From positions 37,237-101,236 of the forward strand of contig PAHC01000018.1 in the NCBI GenBank assembly GCA_002704755.1: 64,000 nt of DNA, written 5' to 3'. The position numbers and the translations under genes are program-made. The number at the start of each line of letters is the position of its first letter. Position 1 is the first letter of the stretch. Below the pieces are notes generated by a model, which ran no database searches, was not told where the DNA came from, and saw only the letters and a list, made by a program, of their open reading frames with translations. Below, piece by piece: positions 1 through 8,950 of the stretch. The DNA comes from Rhodobiaceae bacterium (GTDB taxonomy: Bacteria; Pseudomonadota; Alphaproteobacteria; Rhizobiales; TMED25).

Positions 1-306
1 ATTGCCACTCCCTTTTATGGTAGATATACAGTATTTGGTGATAAGGGGTGGATTGAGGCAAGAGAGATTAATAATTTTGAGCATGATGATCCTGGTGAGC
101 TTATCCTTTGTAAAGAAGGTGGAGATAGGGTTGTAACTACTCATGAGCATACAAACACTGTGCTCGAAAATTTTGAATGTTGGCATGATGCTGCAGTTAA
201 CAGCGAAAAATATCCAATTTCAACTGATGAGATGGTTGCAAATATTGAGATATTTGAAGCGATTGTAAAATCAGGTGAAACAGGAGAAGTTATTGAAATT
301 ATTTAG
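1..306 (+). CDS. Gfo/Idh/MocA-family oxidoreductase, C-terminal fragment
   Basis: An open frame runs from the first base to a TAG at 304-306 and gives the last 101 residues of a protein whose start lies outside the window. The stretch TPFYGRYTVFGDKGWIE is typical of the C-terminal alpha/beta domain of Gfo/Idh/MocA NAD(P)-dependent sugar or inositol dehydrogenases, where a beta-sheet lines the substrate pocket. The Rossmann domain is not visible, so substrate and cofactor cannot be judged. The gene converges on the cupin gene and their stop codons overlap by 8 bases. The family call is inference from a short segment. Confidence 0.6.
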   Translation: MATPFYGRYTVFGDKGWIEAREINNFEHDDPGELILCKEGGDRVVTTHEHTNTVLENFECWHDAAVNSEKYPISTDEMVANIEIFEAIVKSGETGEVIEII

Positions 307-862
307 AAGTTACCTGAGCTCTTTTGTTTGCTTCATCAAAGACTTTATGTGAGTGTTCAACTTTATATTCGCTTTCAACCAATGTCTCAGGTTCCCATTC
401 ACTCTTAGGTGTATCAAAAAAATCACCACCATACACATGTAAAGCGCAAGTGAATTTATTGGTCGGATTAATTACTGAATGGATAATATCACTACCCAGT
501 GGGACTGTGTCAAATTTTTCGAGTGATTTAGCACCAGCTGCTTCAATTTTACCGTGTTCTTTATTATCTAGTCGTCGCCAAAAAATATTATCCTCACGTC
601 CTGAGTAAACTCCAATTGCAGCCCACATATTATGATTGTGGGGCATGATTGTCATATTTGGCGTCCAAATAACATTTAGTATTGAAAATTTATCAGATTG
701 GTAAAGTTTTTGAATTCCACCTTTTGTTGGCTCACCGAGTTTCTTGAATATACCAATTGGATCTTCTACCGCTTTTGAAAGTGTATCAATAACAGCCTTG
801 TGATTGTTTATTTTATCGATACGGGCATCACATTCTTCAATAAAATTTTCTAGATCAAACAT
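299..862 (-). CDS. Cysteine dioxygenase-like cupin (predicted mononuclear iron enzyme)
   Basis: The 187-residue protein carries one cupin barrel. His74 and His76 (in MPHNHNMW) and His127 (in DIIHSVINP) match the three-histidine iron site of thiol dioxygenases such as cysteine and 3-mercaptopropionate dioxygenase, and the LHVYGGDFF strand is also typical. Known family members oxidise a small thiol to a sulfinate with O2, but the substrate here cannot be read from sequence. The length fits the compact bacterial COG5553-like relatives rather than mammalian CDO. The gene is divergent from the FMN dehydrogenase gene, with about 96 bases between them that probably hold both promoters. Confidence 0.7.
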   Translation of the reverse strand: MFDLENFIEECDARIDKINNHKAVIDTLSKAVEDPIGIFKKLGEPTKGGIQKLYQSDKFSILNVIWTPNMTIMPHNHNMWAAIGVYSGREDNIFWRRLDNKEHGKIEAAGAKSLEKFDTVPLGSDIIHSVINPTNKFTCALHVYGGDFFDTPKSEWEPETLVESEYKVEHSHKVFDEANKRAQVTSK

Positions 863-958
863 ATGTATAACTTGTATTCTTTTTCATAAGTATTTATTAT
901 AACAGAAAATCAAATATTGTTAACCTTGATTATACTCATTTAATCCAATTTTAATTTT

Positions 959-2125
959 ATGACAAAAAAGCCAAGAATATTAAATAAAGTTTTTGCACTA
1001 GATGATCTAGAGTATTATGCAATGAGACATTTACCAAGGCCAGTTTTTGGTTATATTTCAGGTGGTTCTGAAAGAAATCAAACTCTTGATGTTAATTCAT
1101 ATGATCTACAAAAAATAAAATTTATACCAAATATCTTAAGGGATGTTTCGGAACGATCAATAACTACATCACTGTTCGGTAATAAATGGAATGCGCCATT
1201 TGGTATCTCACCAATGGGGGTCAGCGCGCTTGCCGCATACAGGGGTGATATAGTTCTAGCAGAAGCTGCTAGAAATATGAATATACCAATGATCATAAGT
1301 GGATCATCCCTAATACCAATGGAAGAAATTATAAAATTAGCACCTGAGACATGGTTCCAAGCTTATTTACCAGGTGATCATGATAAAGTTGAAAAGTTAG
1401 TTCTTCGTGTTAAAAATGCAGGCTTTAAAACACTCATTCTAACAGTGGATGTGTCTGTCTTAGCAGGTAGAGAAAATAATCTTAGAAATGGTTTCTCAAC
1501 TCCTTTAAGACCCTCATTTAGATTAATGTATGATGGAATGATCAGACCCAAGTGGACTTTAAATACATTTTTAAGAACGCTTTTAATCCATGGTATGCCT
1601 CACTTTGAGAATTTTCTTGCTGATAGAGGTGAGCCAGTTTTTTCAGCTTCCATAAATCGTGATTTTGGTAAAAGGTCTAACTTGAACTGGGAGCATCTAA
1701 AGCAAATAAGAGATTTATGGGATGGTAATCTTATAGTAAAGGGAATATTAAATAAAGATGATGCGATTAAATCGCAGAGCATGGGTGCAGATGCTATTAT
1801 AATATCAAATCATGGCGGCAGACAACTTGACTCAGCAATATCATCAATCAAAGCTCTCGAGAACATAAGGCCAGTAATCAAAGGTGACTGTAAAATATTT
1901 GTTGATAGTGGTTTTAGGAGAGGTACGGATGTCATTAAAGCCTTGGCTATTGGAGCAGATTTTGTCTTTATCGGACGACCATTTTTATATGCAGCTTCTA
2001 TAGCAGGTCAAGAGGGAGTTGAACACTCTATACAATTATTAATGGAAGAAATTGATAGGGATATTGCCCTATTGGGAGTTAATTCTATTGATGAATTGAA
2101 TACAAACTTATTGTACAAAGACTAA
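959..2125 (+). CDS. FMN-dependent alpha-hydroxyacid dehydrogenase/oxidase (lactate/glycolate family)
   Basis: The 388-residue protein spans the full TIM barrel of the LldD/glycolate oxidase/mandelate dehydrogenase family. The signature SNHGGRQLD near residue 284 contains the catalytic His and the substrate-binding Arg, and DSGFRRGTDV with IGRPFLYA forms the FMN phosphate site. The enzyme should oxidise an L-2-hydroxyacid to a 2-oxoacid and pass electrons to quinone or O2. The substrate cannot be assigned; lactate, glycolate and larger hydroxyacids are all possible. The stop codon overlaps by 4 bases with that of the convergent DapA-like gene. Confidence 0.85.
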   Translation: MTKKPRILNKVFALDDLEYYAMRHLPRPVFGYISGGSERNQTLDVNSYDLQKIKFIPNILRDVSERSITTSLFGNKWNAPFGISPMGVSALAAYRGDIVLAEAARNMNIPMIISGSSLIPMEEIIKLAPETWFQAYLPGDHDKVEKLVLRVKNAGFKTLILTVDVSVLAGRENNLRNGFSTPLRPSFRLMYDGMIRPKWTLNTFLRTLLIHGMPHFENFLADRGEPVFSASINRDFGKRSNLNWEHLKQIRDLWDGNLIVKGILNKDDAIKSQSMGADAIIISNHGGRQLDSAISSIKALENIRPVIKGDCKIFVDSGFRRGTDVIKALAIGADFVFIGRPFLYAASIAGQEGVEHSIQLLMEEIDRDIALLGVNSIDELNTNLLYKD

Positions 2126-3090
2126 TTAATATCAAGTAATCCCGTACTTTTTAGATCTTCTTTTAATTCCTGTTTCTTTTCATCACTTATTTCAATAACT
2201 GGTGGCCTTGTCCTTCCACCTTTCATACCAATGAGTTCTTGCCAATATTTCATTTCACTAATAGGCATTCTTCCACTATTCCAATATCCCATAATCCATT
2301 TTGCATGGAGTTCCCTGAGTGGCTGAATTGATTTAGCTATCTCAGTGGCTCTATTTATCTCACCATTTAATGCAGCATCTGTATAATCTTTTAGAGGCAA
2401 CCAACCTTTTGATTGGTATAGATGTGGATTGTAATTTACAAGCCACTGCAGTCCGAGTTGAGTCATACTGGTTAGCCATGGCGCTTCATCTGCCACAGAT
2501 ATCACTATATCTTTTCCTACAGAGTCTATTATTGAGTGAGTAGAAGCTGGCGACCCATCAGCTTGCTTATATCCGCATATATTTGGAAGTTTTGATAGCC
2601 GTTTAGCGAGATTGGCATTTATTGGATGACAATTTTGAGGAACATTGAATAGAATTATACCAATATCAACTCTTGAGCAGATGTATTCATAAAATTGATA
2701 GACAGTTTCGTCGTCTCTGGCTGCAACATATGGCGTGAGTACAATTACAAAATCATAACCAATTTCTTGAGCATGTTTTGCTAGTGTAACTACTTGCTTT
2801 ACTGACTGATGGTGACAACCGGCAATCATAGGTATCCTATTTCGTGCTTGGTCAAGCATTACTTCATGTGCATGCATTCTTTCATTATCAGGCATTGACC
2901 AGAATTCAGCAATATTACCTGAGCAATAATGCCCATCAACTTTTATATTCTCGATTATATGATCCATATTTGATCGATTAGCAAGATCATCAAAATTATC
3001 ATCTTCATCCCAGCAATATGGCATGGCAGTCCATATTCCCTTCAATAACTCTCTAGCTGCTTCTTTAGATTCTTTCTTCGAATATTTCAT
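2122..3090 (-). CDS. Dihydrodipicolinate synthase/N-acetylneuraminate lyase family protein
   Basis: This 322-residue TIM-barrel class I aldolase keeps the Schiff-base lysine (K175 in GYKQADGS). The position of the conserved DapA tyrosine is Phe148 in LFNVPQ, and the usual GE motif is replaced by GNIAEFW, so it is a divergent member and unlikely to be the lysine-pathway DapA. Relatives cleave or condense pyruvate with aldehydes, or dehydrate sugar acids. It is the last gene of a minus-strand run with the hydroxyisobutyrate-dehydrogenase-like and MDR genes, 11 bases after the former, which suggests a shared catabolic pathway. Family is certain; reaction is unknown. Confidence 0.75.
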   Translation of the reverse strand: MKYSKKESKEAARELLKGIWTAMPYCWDEDDNFDDLANRSNMDHIIENIKVDGHYCSGNIAEFWSMPDNERMHAHEVMLDQARNRIPMIAGCHHQSVKQVVTLAKHAQEIGYDFVIVLTPYVAARDDETVYQFYEYICSRVDIGIILFNVPQNCHPINANLAKRLSKLPNICGYKQADGSPASTHSIIDSVGKDIVISVADEAPWLTSMTQLGLQWLVNYNPHLYQSKGWLPLKDYTDAALNGEINRATEIAKSIQPLRELHAKWIMGYWNSGRMPISEMKYWQELIGMKGGRTRPPVIEISDEKKQELKEDLKSTGLLDIN

Positions 3091-3101
3091 AATAATTTTA
3101 A

Positions 3102-4034
3102 CTATTTTGGAGCTTTTTTACCAAAGAGCACATCATCTATTCCTTCACGTTCTTCAAGCCCAGCCATACCTCTGAGAATTTCATAAAATGATACAGTATC
3201 CTTTTCAGCATATCCTTTTTCATATGCGGCTTGATAGATCTGCGATAGAACAGATGTCATTAATGTAGGTGACCCAAGTATCTGTCCTTGTTCAATCATC
3301 AGTCTGTTGTCTTTGAGGGAAGTCTTTATTTGCCCTTGTTTTGAGTAGTCAGCATTTATCATTTTTGGACCTTTATCTATCATTGTCTTTGATGATGCTG
3401 CACTGTCCTTTAACACTTCCAATAAATTTTCTTGTTCAAGTCCCGCTTTGTGTCCAAGAACCAATCCTTCTGCAAGAGCAAGTCTATTTCCAGCAAGTAT
3501 AAGATTAATAACTAATTTGGTTCTTGCACCTGATCCCACAGGCCCCATGTAGTAGGCGGCTCTACTAAAGCCTTCAAAATATCCCTTACATACATCGAAG
3601 TCTTCTTTTTTACCACCCGCGATTACTATTAAATCACCGGCTCTTGCCATTGTACTCGTTCCACTAACTGCTGAATCTAAAAATTTTATTCCTTTTTCTG
3701 CAAGATCTTTTGAAAGGGATATAGAATCTTCTGGTCTAGAAGTGGTAGTGTCACAAATATAGAGATTACTTGATGTTACTCCTTCAGCAATCCCATTAGA
3801 CCCTACAGCGGCATCTCTTGCAATTGCGCTGTTTGGCAGTGACATTATGACACAATCAACGTCTTTTGCTGCATCAGCTGGAGTATCAACAGGTGTACCT
3901 CCTTGTTCTCTTAATTCATCCATTCTGTTGGGGTCAACATCAAATCCTTGAATAATAAACTGTGATTTTCTCATATTTAGAATGAAAGCTTGGCCCATCA
4001 GACCCATTCCTACAATACCAACTTTTTTAACCAT
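3102..4034 (-). CDS. 3-hydroxyisobutyrate dehydrogenase-family NAD(P)-dependent oxidoreductase
   Basis: The N-terminal Rossmann fold has the GxGxxG dinucleotide motif in VGIVGMGLMG. SAVSGT corresponds to the substrate loop, and the catalytic Lys lies in GARTKLVINL of the all-alpha domain. The family oxidises beta-hydroxyacids such as 3-hydroxyisobutyrate, tartronate semialdehyde (reductive direction) or gamma-hydroxybutyrate. I prefer the ATG at 4034 because GGAGAGA lies just upstream; an in-frame ATG at 4046 would add four residues. It sits between the MDR and DapA-like genes in one tight minus-strand operon. Confidence 0.8.
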   Translation of the reverse strand: MVKKVGIVGMGLMGQAFILNMRKSQFIIQGFDVDPNRMDELREQGGTPVDTPADAAKDVDCVIMSLPNSAIARDAAVGSNGIAEGVTSSNLYICDTTTSRPEDSISLSKDLAEKGIKFLDSAVSGTSTMARAGDLIVIAGGKKEDFDVCKGYFEGFSRAAYYMGPVGSGARTKLVINLILAGNRLALAEGLVLGHKAGLEQENLLEVLKDSAASSKTMIDKGPKMINADYSKQGQIKTSLKDNRLMIEQGQILGSPTLMTSVLSQIYQAAYEKGYAEKDTVSFYEILRGMAGLEEREGIDDVLFGKKAPK

Positions 4035-4048
4035 TTCTCTCTCCATTT

Positions 4049-5026
4049 CTATAGTGTTATTACAATTTTACCAATTTGACCATTATTCATCATATATTCA
4101 CGACCTTGATCTATCTCATCAAAGTGGAATACCTTATCGATTATTGGCTTATTATTATCAGTATCAAGGTGAGGCAATATATCTCTTTTAAAACCTTCAA
4201 CTGTTTTAATAATATCATCCTTTGTTACAAAAGCATTTGATATACCATGTATACTGTATCTCTGTGCGTGAACTTTTCGAATGTTTATTGGAACATTATC
4301 CATTCCATCCATGTAGCCCACATTAACAATAATTCCCTTAAATGATAGAGCATTCATAGCATCATTAAAAACGCTTCCCCCCAAACAATTAACAACAAGA
4401 TTTATTCCACCATTTGAAAAATCTAGTAATTTTTTTGTTAGATTTTGTTCAGGTGTTCTTATCCCAAAATCCATACCATAGCTAGATAAAACTTCAAGCT
4501 TTCTTTCCGAAGTTGAGGTTCCGATAACTTTGGCACCCAAAATTTTAGAAATGACAAGTCCAGAAGCACCAATAGCAGATGAAATAGATGTAATAAGCGT
4601 AATTTGATCTTTTGATAATTTGCCATATGTTACGACCGCATCATATGCTGCAAGAAAACTAACGGGAATTGCTGCCGCCTGTTCCCATGAATACGAATCC
4701 GGTATCTTGATTGTTTGATATTCTTTTATCAATGCATATTCTGCAAATGATCCAGAGTCGGTACCCAAAACTCTGCCCATGATTTTGTCACCAATTTTAT
4801 AATTTTTAATATCTGAGCCTAGACCTACTATTTCACCAGCAGCTTCAGTTCCTGACGGTTTATTGGGGTTTCCATGCATTACCCCACCAACAATAAAGCC
4901 ACCTCTATTTAAAGCTGTTGATTTAACTTTGAACAAAATTTCATCTTTTTGCGGTTTTGGTATCTCGACATCTCTTGGTAAAAGCTTACTTTGGTTATCA
5001 ACCACCTCTGTAAAATATGCTTTCAT
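4049..5026 (-). CDS. Zinc-independent MDR-superfamily alcohol dehydrogenase/quinone oxidoreductase
   Basis: This 325-residue medium-chain dehydrogenase/reductase has a GroES-like N-terminal domain (GTEAAGEIVGLGSDI) and a Rossmann domain (SAIGASGLVISKILGAKVIG). The zinc-ligand Cys and His residues of classical alcohol dehydrogenases are not seen, so it resembles NADPH:quinone oxidoreductases or enoyl reductases. It is the first gene of the minus-strand unit and is divergent from the alpha/beta hydrolase gene across a 67-base gap. Likely role: reduction of an alpha,beta-unsaturated carbonyl or quinone. The substrate is unknown. Confidence 0.8.
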   Translation of the reverse strand: MKAYFTEVVDNQSKLLPRDVEIPKPQKDEILFKVKSTALNRGGFIVGGVMHGNPNKPSGTEAAGEIVGLGSDIKNYKIGDKIMGRVLGTDSGSFAEYALIKEYQTIKIPDSYSWEQAAAIPVSFLAAYDAVVTYGKLSKDQITLITSISSAIGASGLVISKILGAKVIGTSTSERKLEVLSSYGMDFGIRTPEQNLTKKLLDFSNGGINLVVNCLGGSVFNDAMNALSFKGIIVNVGYMDGMDNVPINIRKVHAQRYSIHGISNAFVTKDDIIKTVEGFKRDILPHLDTDNNKPIIDKVFHFDEIDQGREYMMNNGQIGKIVITL

Positions 5027-5067
5027 TTGATTATCCCTACTAAATATTTCTTTTTTATTATATAATT

Positions 5068-5078
5068 AAAACGTTGAT
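5068..5078. promoter_or_regulatory. Possible regulator site shared with the promoter region at 8939
   Basis: AAAACGTTGAT occurs here in the divergent gap between the MDR and hydrolase genes. Its exact reverse complement occurs at 8939-8949, in the divergent gap between the ThDP enzyme and CoA-transferase genes. Two copies in two divergent catabolic promoters of an AT-rich region are suggestive, but the motif is short. Confidence 0.3.
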
Positions 5079-5093
5079 TTAGATAGGTGGAAT

Positions 5094-5936
5094 ATGACTT
5101 TAAAAAATATAAATGGTGTAGTTATAGATTATGAAATTATTGGTGAGGGCAAGCCAATTCTAGCTCTTATGCCAGGAGCAAGGAGGGGTTCAATTGAGAT
5201 GAAATCACTTGCTGAAAAGATAGCAAAAAACAATATAAGGGTATTACTTCATGATAGAAGAAATACTGGTAAATCAGGGATGCTATTGGATGATGCTGAA
5301 ACAGAAGAAGTAACTTGGGCTAATGAGTTAAGAGAATTACTTAAAACATTGAACGAACAGTATATTTTTATATCAGGTTCATCTTCTGGGGCAAGGACGT
5401 CACTTATGTATGCTCTGCATTTTCCTGAAGATTTGATTGGTATGATTATAATGAGGGTAACTGGTGGAGAGTTTGCTGCAAATAGACTACCTAAAAATTA
5501 TTACGAAGTCTTTATTGAGACAGCAAGAAGCGGTGGTATGGAAGCTGTATGTAAAACAAACAGATTTGTAGAATACATTAAAACCAACCCAGCCATTGAG
5601 CAACAATTATTAGATATAGATGTGAATGAATTTATAAGAATCCAAACAAATTTATTAAATAAATTTTTAGATGGAGCAAATTATCCAGTTATGGGTATTA
5701 CAAAGAGTGAATTGGACTCAATTAAAGTTCCATCTCTAGTAATCCCAGGAAACGACAACACTCACAACTCTGTTAGTGGCATTGAGGCATTTAATATGTT
5801 GGGAAATAGTGAGTTACATAAACTACCAATTGATGATGTGGATGTCGATTTGATTTCATGGGAGGATTGGGAGCCCTATGAAGATGAGATAGCACTCGTA
5901 ATGTCTAACTTTATAAATAGGGTAATGGATAAATAA
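5094..5936 (+). CDS. Alpha/beta hydrolase-fold protein
   Basis: The 280-residue protein has the hydrolase fold: LALMPGARRG near the oxyanion region, DRRNTGKSG after strand 4, and a nucleophile elbow GSSSGA with Ser97. The C-terminal VPSLVIPGNDNTHNS matches the acid-bearing loop. No histidine follows HKLPIDDVDVD, where the catalytic His usually lies, so activity is uncertain or the His has moved. Start: AGGTGG lies three bases before the ATG. The substrate is unknown; neighbouring catabolic genes suggest an ester, lactone or C-C bond. The gene converges on the M24 peptidase gene. Confidence 0.75.
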   Translation: MTLKNINGVVIDYEIIGEGKPILALMPGARRGSIEMKSLAEKIAKNNIRVLLHDRRNTGKSGMLLDDAETEEVTWANELRELLKTLNEQYIFISGSSSGARTSLMYALHFPEDLIGMIIMRVTGGEFAANRLPKNYYEVFIETARSGGMEAVCKTNRFVEYIKTNPAIEQQLLDIDVNEFIRIQTNLLNKFLDGANYPVMGITKSELDSIKVPSLVIPGNDNTHNSVSGIEAFNMLGNSELHKLPIDDVDVDLISWEDWEPYEDEIALVMSNFINRVMDK

Positions 5937-5951
5937 TTTTTATTACTAATC

Positions 5952-7190
5952 TTAGTCAACAATCCATAATCTTCGTTCTTGATCTGTTAATAGTTCATAA
6001 CCCGATTTCTTAACAATTATAGTCTGCTCAATTTGTGTTCCACCCAGTCCGAATATTTGGCATGGATTTTCGATACATAAAACAGAATTCTCCGGGATAG
6101 GGATATCTGTTGTATCAGGTAAAAAATTGCTCTTGACCTTACTTTTATTACCAAGCACATAGGGCAATTCTCTCATTTCTAAGCCAATGGCATGTCCTGC
6201 AAAAGTTCCCGAATGATCAGGCAGACCTCCATCTTTTGTGCCATTTAACATTGCATTTTGTATTTCTGATGGTAACGTTCCCTCCTTGATAACTGACAAT
6301 GCTGCTTTATATCCACTTTCAGTAGCTTCCCATAATTTTAATTGTTCTTTACTCGGTTCACCCATAACGCCACCCCATCCAGTATCAGCTTGATAATTGT
6401 TAAGAGAGAGACCGGCGTCAAATTTCCACATATCTCCAGCCTGGATTTTTTTATCGGCAGGAGGAAAGATTCCTACAGACCTTCTCCCTGAGCCAAAATG
6501 ATACCAAAGCCATTTACCAAGACCCATTCCAACTTTTGATGCATAAACACTCGCAATTTCGTATTCCCTCATTCCAATTTTTATTTCATTGCAGGCAGCG
6601 ATTGATGCAGACTCATTCAGGTCAGCGGCAACCTTCATGGCCTTTATCTCATCATCAGTCTTAACTTGTCTTATAAGTCTAAAAAGATCAGCTCCGTATA
6701 AGATTTCACAATTTGGAAGCAATTCTGTTAAAAATTTGATTTTTTTGTCATTGATTTTGTCTTCATCAACTGCAATTCTAATATTTCTGATTTTATGACT
6801 CGTAATTGATTGAGCGAGTGCATCAATAGAATTTCTAGTTCTCTTAGAATCATTATTCTGGAGTTGCAGATAATTCTCCTCTTCAAGTGTTTGACTATTA
6901 ACTTCATCGGGTTGCACAAGAGCACTCTTACCGCCATAGGTGTAATAATCTTTAATTGTTGATTTTGAACCAGATACATAAGTCATTTCCTGACTTGGAA
7001 CAATAAGTGAGGAATCAATATTTGGATCACGATAATACGTTGCAAACATATCAACAGAATATGAATAAACTTTTGGTGCCCAACTGACAGTATCACTGAG
7101 GTATGTCACATTCTCAGGTGTAGACGCAATAAGTAGATCAATATTAAATTGATCCATTAATTTCTCAGCTCTGTTTTTATTAAAAAACAT
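5952..7190 (-). CDS. M24-family metallopeptidase (Xaa-Pro dipeptidase/creatinase-like)
   Basis: The 412-residue protein has a creatinase-type N-terminal domain (about residues 1-175) and a pita-bread C-terminal domain. All five metal ligands of active M24 enzymes are visible: D258 and D269 in FDAGLSLNNYQAD, H333 in GHAIGLEM, E374 in CIENPC and E388 in TQIEQT. It may be a Xaa-Pro aminopeptidase, or an amidinohydrolase or lyase like creatinase or DMSP lyase DddP, which share this fold. No feature settles which. It lies 31 bases downstream of the ThDP enzyme gene on the same strand, so they are probably co-transcribed. Confidence 0.8.
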   Translation of the reverse strand: MFFNKNRAEKLMDQFNIDLLIASTPENVTYLSDTVSWAPKVYSYSVDMFATYYRDPNIDSSLIVPSQEMTYVSGSKSTIKDYYTYGGKSALVQPDEVNSQTLEEENYLQLQNNDSKRTRNSIDALAQSITSHKIRNIRIAVDEDKINDKKIKFLTELLPNCEILYGADLFRLIRQVKTDDEIKAMKVAADLNESASIAACNEIKIGMREYEIASVYASKVGMGLGKWLWYHFGSGRRSVGIFPPADKKIQAGDMWKFDAGLSLNNYQADTGWGGVMGEPSKEQLKLWEATESGYKAALSVIKEGTLPSEIQNAMLNGTKDGGLPDHSGTFAGHAIGLEMRELPYVLGNKSKVKSNFLPDTTDIPIPENSVLCIENPCQIFGLGGTQIEQTIIVKKSGYELLTDQERRLWIVD

Positions 7191-7221
7191 ATTTTAAATA
7201 CTCAAAATTTCAAGAAGAAGC

Positions 7222-8889
7222 CTATTTTGACCATGCTGTTGGAGCAAGCGCACTAACGTCACCTTCAATCTCAACTATGGCTGGTTTCTTTGATTTTTTT
7301 GCCTCTCTAACTGCATCTTTGATATCACTTGGGTCAGTTACAGATATCCCAAAAGCTCCCATGTTATTTGCAAGTTCTGCAAAGCTAACCTTATTAAAAT
7401 ACCACATTTCGGTCCATCTATTTGATGGTTTACCATCATACGCGTTCATAAATATGTCGTGTTCTTGATTAAGAGCATTATTGTTATTTACGATTGTTAT
7501 AGTTGGAATATCACATCTTACTGCGGTTTCTAATTCTGTGAAATGATACCAAAGCCCACCATCTCCAGTAAGGCAATACACATCTTTGTCTGGAAAAGCA
7601 CACTTAGCACCCATAGCAGCTGGGAATCCCCATCCCAATGAGCCTGCACACCTTATAAAGTTCCATTTTTTGTTTAGCCATAAGTTTTGTACAGTCCACA
7701 TAGCAGTGTGTCCTGTATCTGATACTACAACAGATCCTTCAGGTATAATTTCTGATAACTCTTTCATCATTCTTTCAGGTCTTATTGGAATGTTATTGGA
7801 CTCCCTTAGTGGTTTAAGTGAATTTTTCCAATTCTCGACCAAACTAATTGAGTGTGATCTCCAATCTTCAATCTCTAGCCTTTTAAGATCCTCATTTAGA
7901 AGCATTTGAAGTGTGCTTTTAGCGTCACCAAGCAAACTAATGTCATTCGGATAGTTTCTACCAAGGTCAGATGGATCTATTCCAATTTGAATAACTCTAG
8001 TATCTTTAGATGGGATTTTCCAAAAATGTGTGACTTGTCCTCCTGTGCTAGACCCGATAAAGATGAATAAATCTGCATCAGAGAGAATTTTATTGGTACA
8101 TTCACGGGAATATGATCCAGGTACACCAATGTAAAGTTCATAATCCTCTGGGATCAGATTATAAGACGCTACAGAAGTAGCTATCGGTATCCCTGTCTTT
8201 TTTGAAAATTGAAGAGCCTCATCACCTGCGTCAGAAATTCTTGCTCCACCTCCAAGAACAATAACAGGTTTTTTTGCTGTATTTATTTTGGCTATAGCTT
8301 CTTTTATTTCTTCAAGTGGGGGAGTAAATCTGTGTGAAGGTGCCTTACCATATCTTCCTTCGACAAGAACTTCTAAATCTGCGTAATCATCTTCAATTTG
8401 ACCATTATTACCGGCTAGTTGTAAGTTTACTGGCCCAGGATTTCCTGTTGTAGCTTCTCTAAATGCTTGACGCATTAAATCGGGTAATCTTTCAACTTGG
8501 TCAACTTGGAAATTTGCTTTTGTTAGAGCTTGAAAAACTGGGAAATCATCATTTTCTTGATAAGCGCCTTTGTGCTTTTCCATAGACTTTCTGCCTCCCG
8601 ATAATGCAATCACAGGGCTGTTACCCATTAGTGCATCTCTTAATCCAGCAGCTAAATTGGCAGCACCTACTGCTTGAGCTGCACATATCCCCGGCTTTCC
8701 AGAGGCTCTTGCATATCCATCAGCCATATAGGCGGCTGATTTTTCTGCATGCGCAAGAACCCTCTTGATTTTCATATTATCCATTTCTGCAAGTGGTCTG
8801 CTGAGGATTGTAGGTACATAAAAAACTGCATCAACCCCAGATTTTTCAAGAAACTCCGCTATAAATCGTCCACCTGTCATTTTTGGCAT
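7222..8889 (-). CDS. Thiamine diphosphate-dependent enzyme, acetolactate synthase-like
   Basis: The 555-residue protein has the Pyr, central and PP domains of the ThDP decarboxylase/carboligase family. Glu49 in HAEKSAAYMADGYA is the residue that activates ThDP. The Mg-ThDP motif starts at TGDGG (about residue 445) and ends with VNNNNALNQ. Relatives include acetolactate synthase, benzoylformate decarboxylase and sulfoacetaldehyde acetyltransferase. No adjacent small subunit argues against biosynthetic IlvB. The gene is divergent from the CoA-transferase gene across a gap with a strong palindrome, and is followed by the M24 peptidase. Start supported by AGGGGAA before the ATG. Confidence 0.8.
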   Translation of the reverse strand: MPKMTGGRFIAEFLEKSGVDAVFYVPTILSRPLAEMDNMKIKRVLAHAEKSAAYMADGYARASGKPGICAAQAVGAANLAAGLRDALMGNSPVIALSGGRKSMEKHKGAYQENDDFPVFQALTKANFQVDQVERLPDLMRQAFREATTGNPGPVNLQLAGNNGQIEDDYADLEVLVEGRYGKAPSHRFTPPLEEIKEAIAKINTAKKPVIVLGGGARISDAGDEALQFSKKTGIPIATSVASYNLIPEDYELYIGVPGSYSRECTNKILSDADLFIFIGSSTGGQVTHFWKIPSKDTRVIQIGIDPSDLGRNYPNDISLLGDAKSTLQMLLNEDLKRLEIEDWRSHSISLVENWKNSLKPLRESNNIPIRPERMMKELSEIIPEGSVVVSDTGHTAMWTVQNLWLNKKWNFIRCAGSLGWGFPAAMGAKCAFPDKDVYCLTGDGGLWYHFTELETAVRCDIPTITIVNNNNALNQEHDIFMNAYDGKPSNRWTEMWYFNKVSFAELANNMGAFGISVTDPSDIKDAVREAKKSKKPAIVEIEGDVSALAPTAWSK

Positions 8890-8930
8890 TTCAATTCCCC
8901 TGTTTTTAAGTTAATAATGTTTATTAATAC

Positions 8931-8936
8931 TATAAT
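8931..8936 (+). promoter_or_regulatory. Candidate -10 element for the CoA-transferase operon
   Basis: TATAAT at 8931-8936 is a perfect -10 hexamer on the plus strand, predicting a start near 8943. The palindrome at 8951-8969 would lie just downstream of that start, a usual place for a repressor roadblock. No good -35 hexamer is seen at 17 bases. Confidence 0.4.
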
Positions 8937-8950
8937 ATATCAACGTTTTT

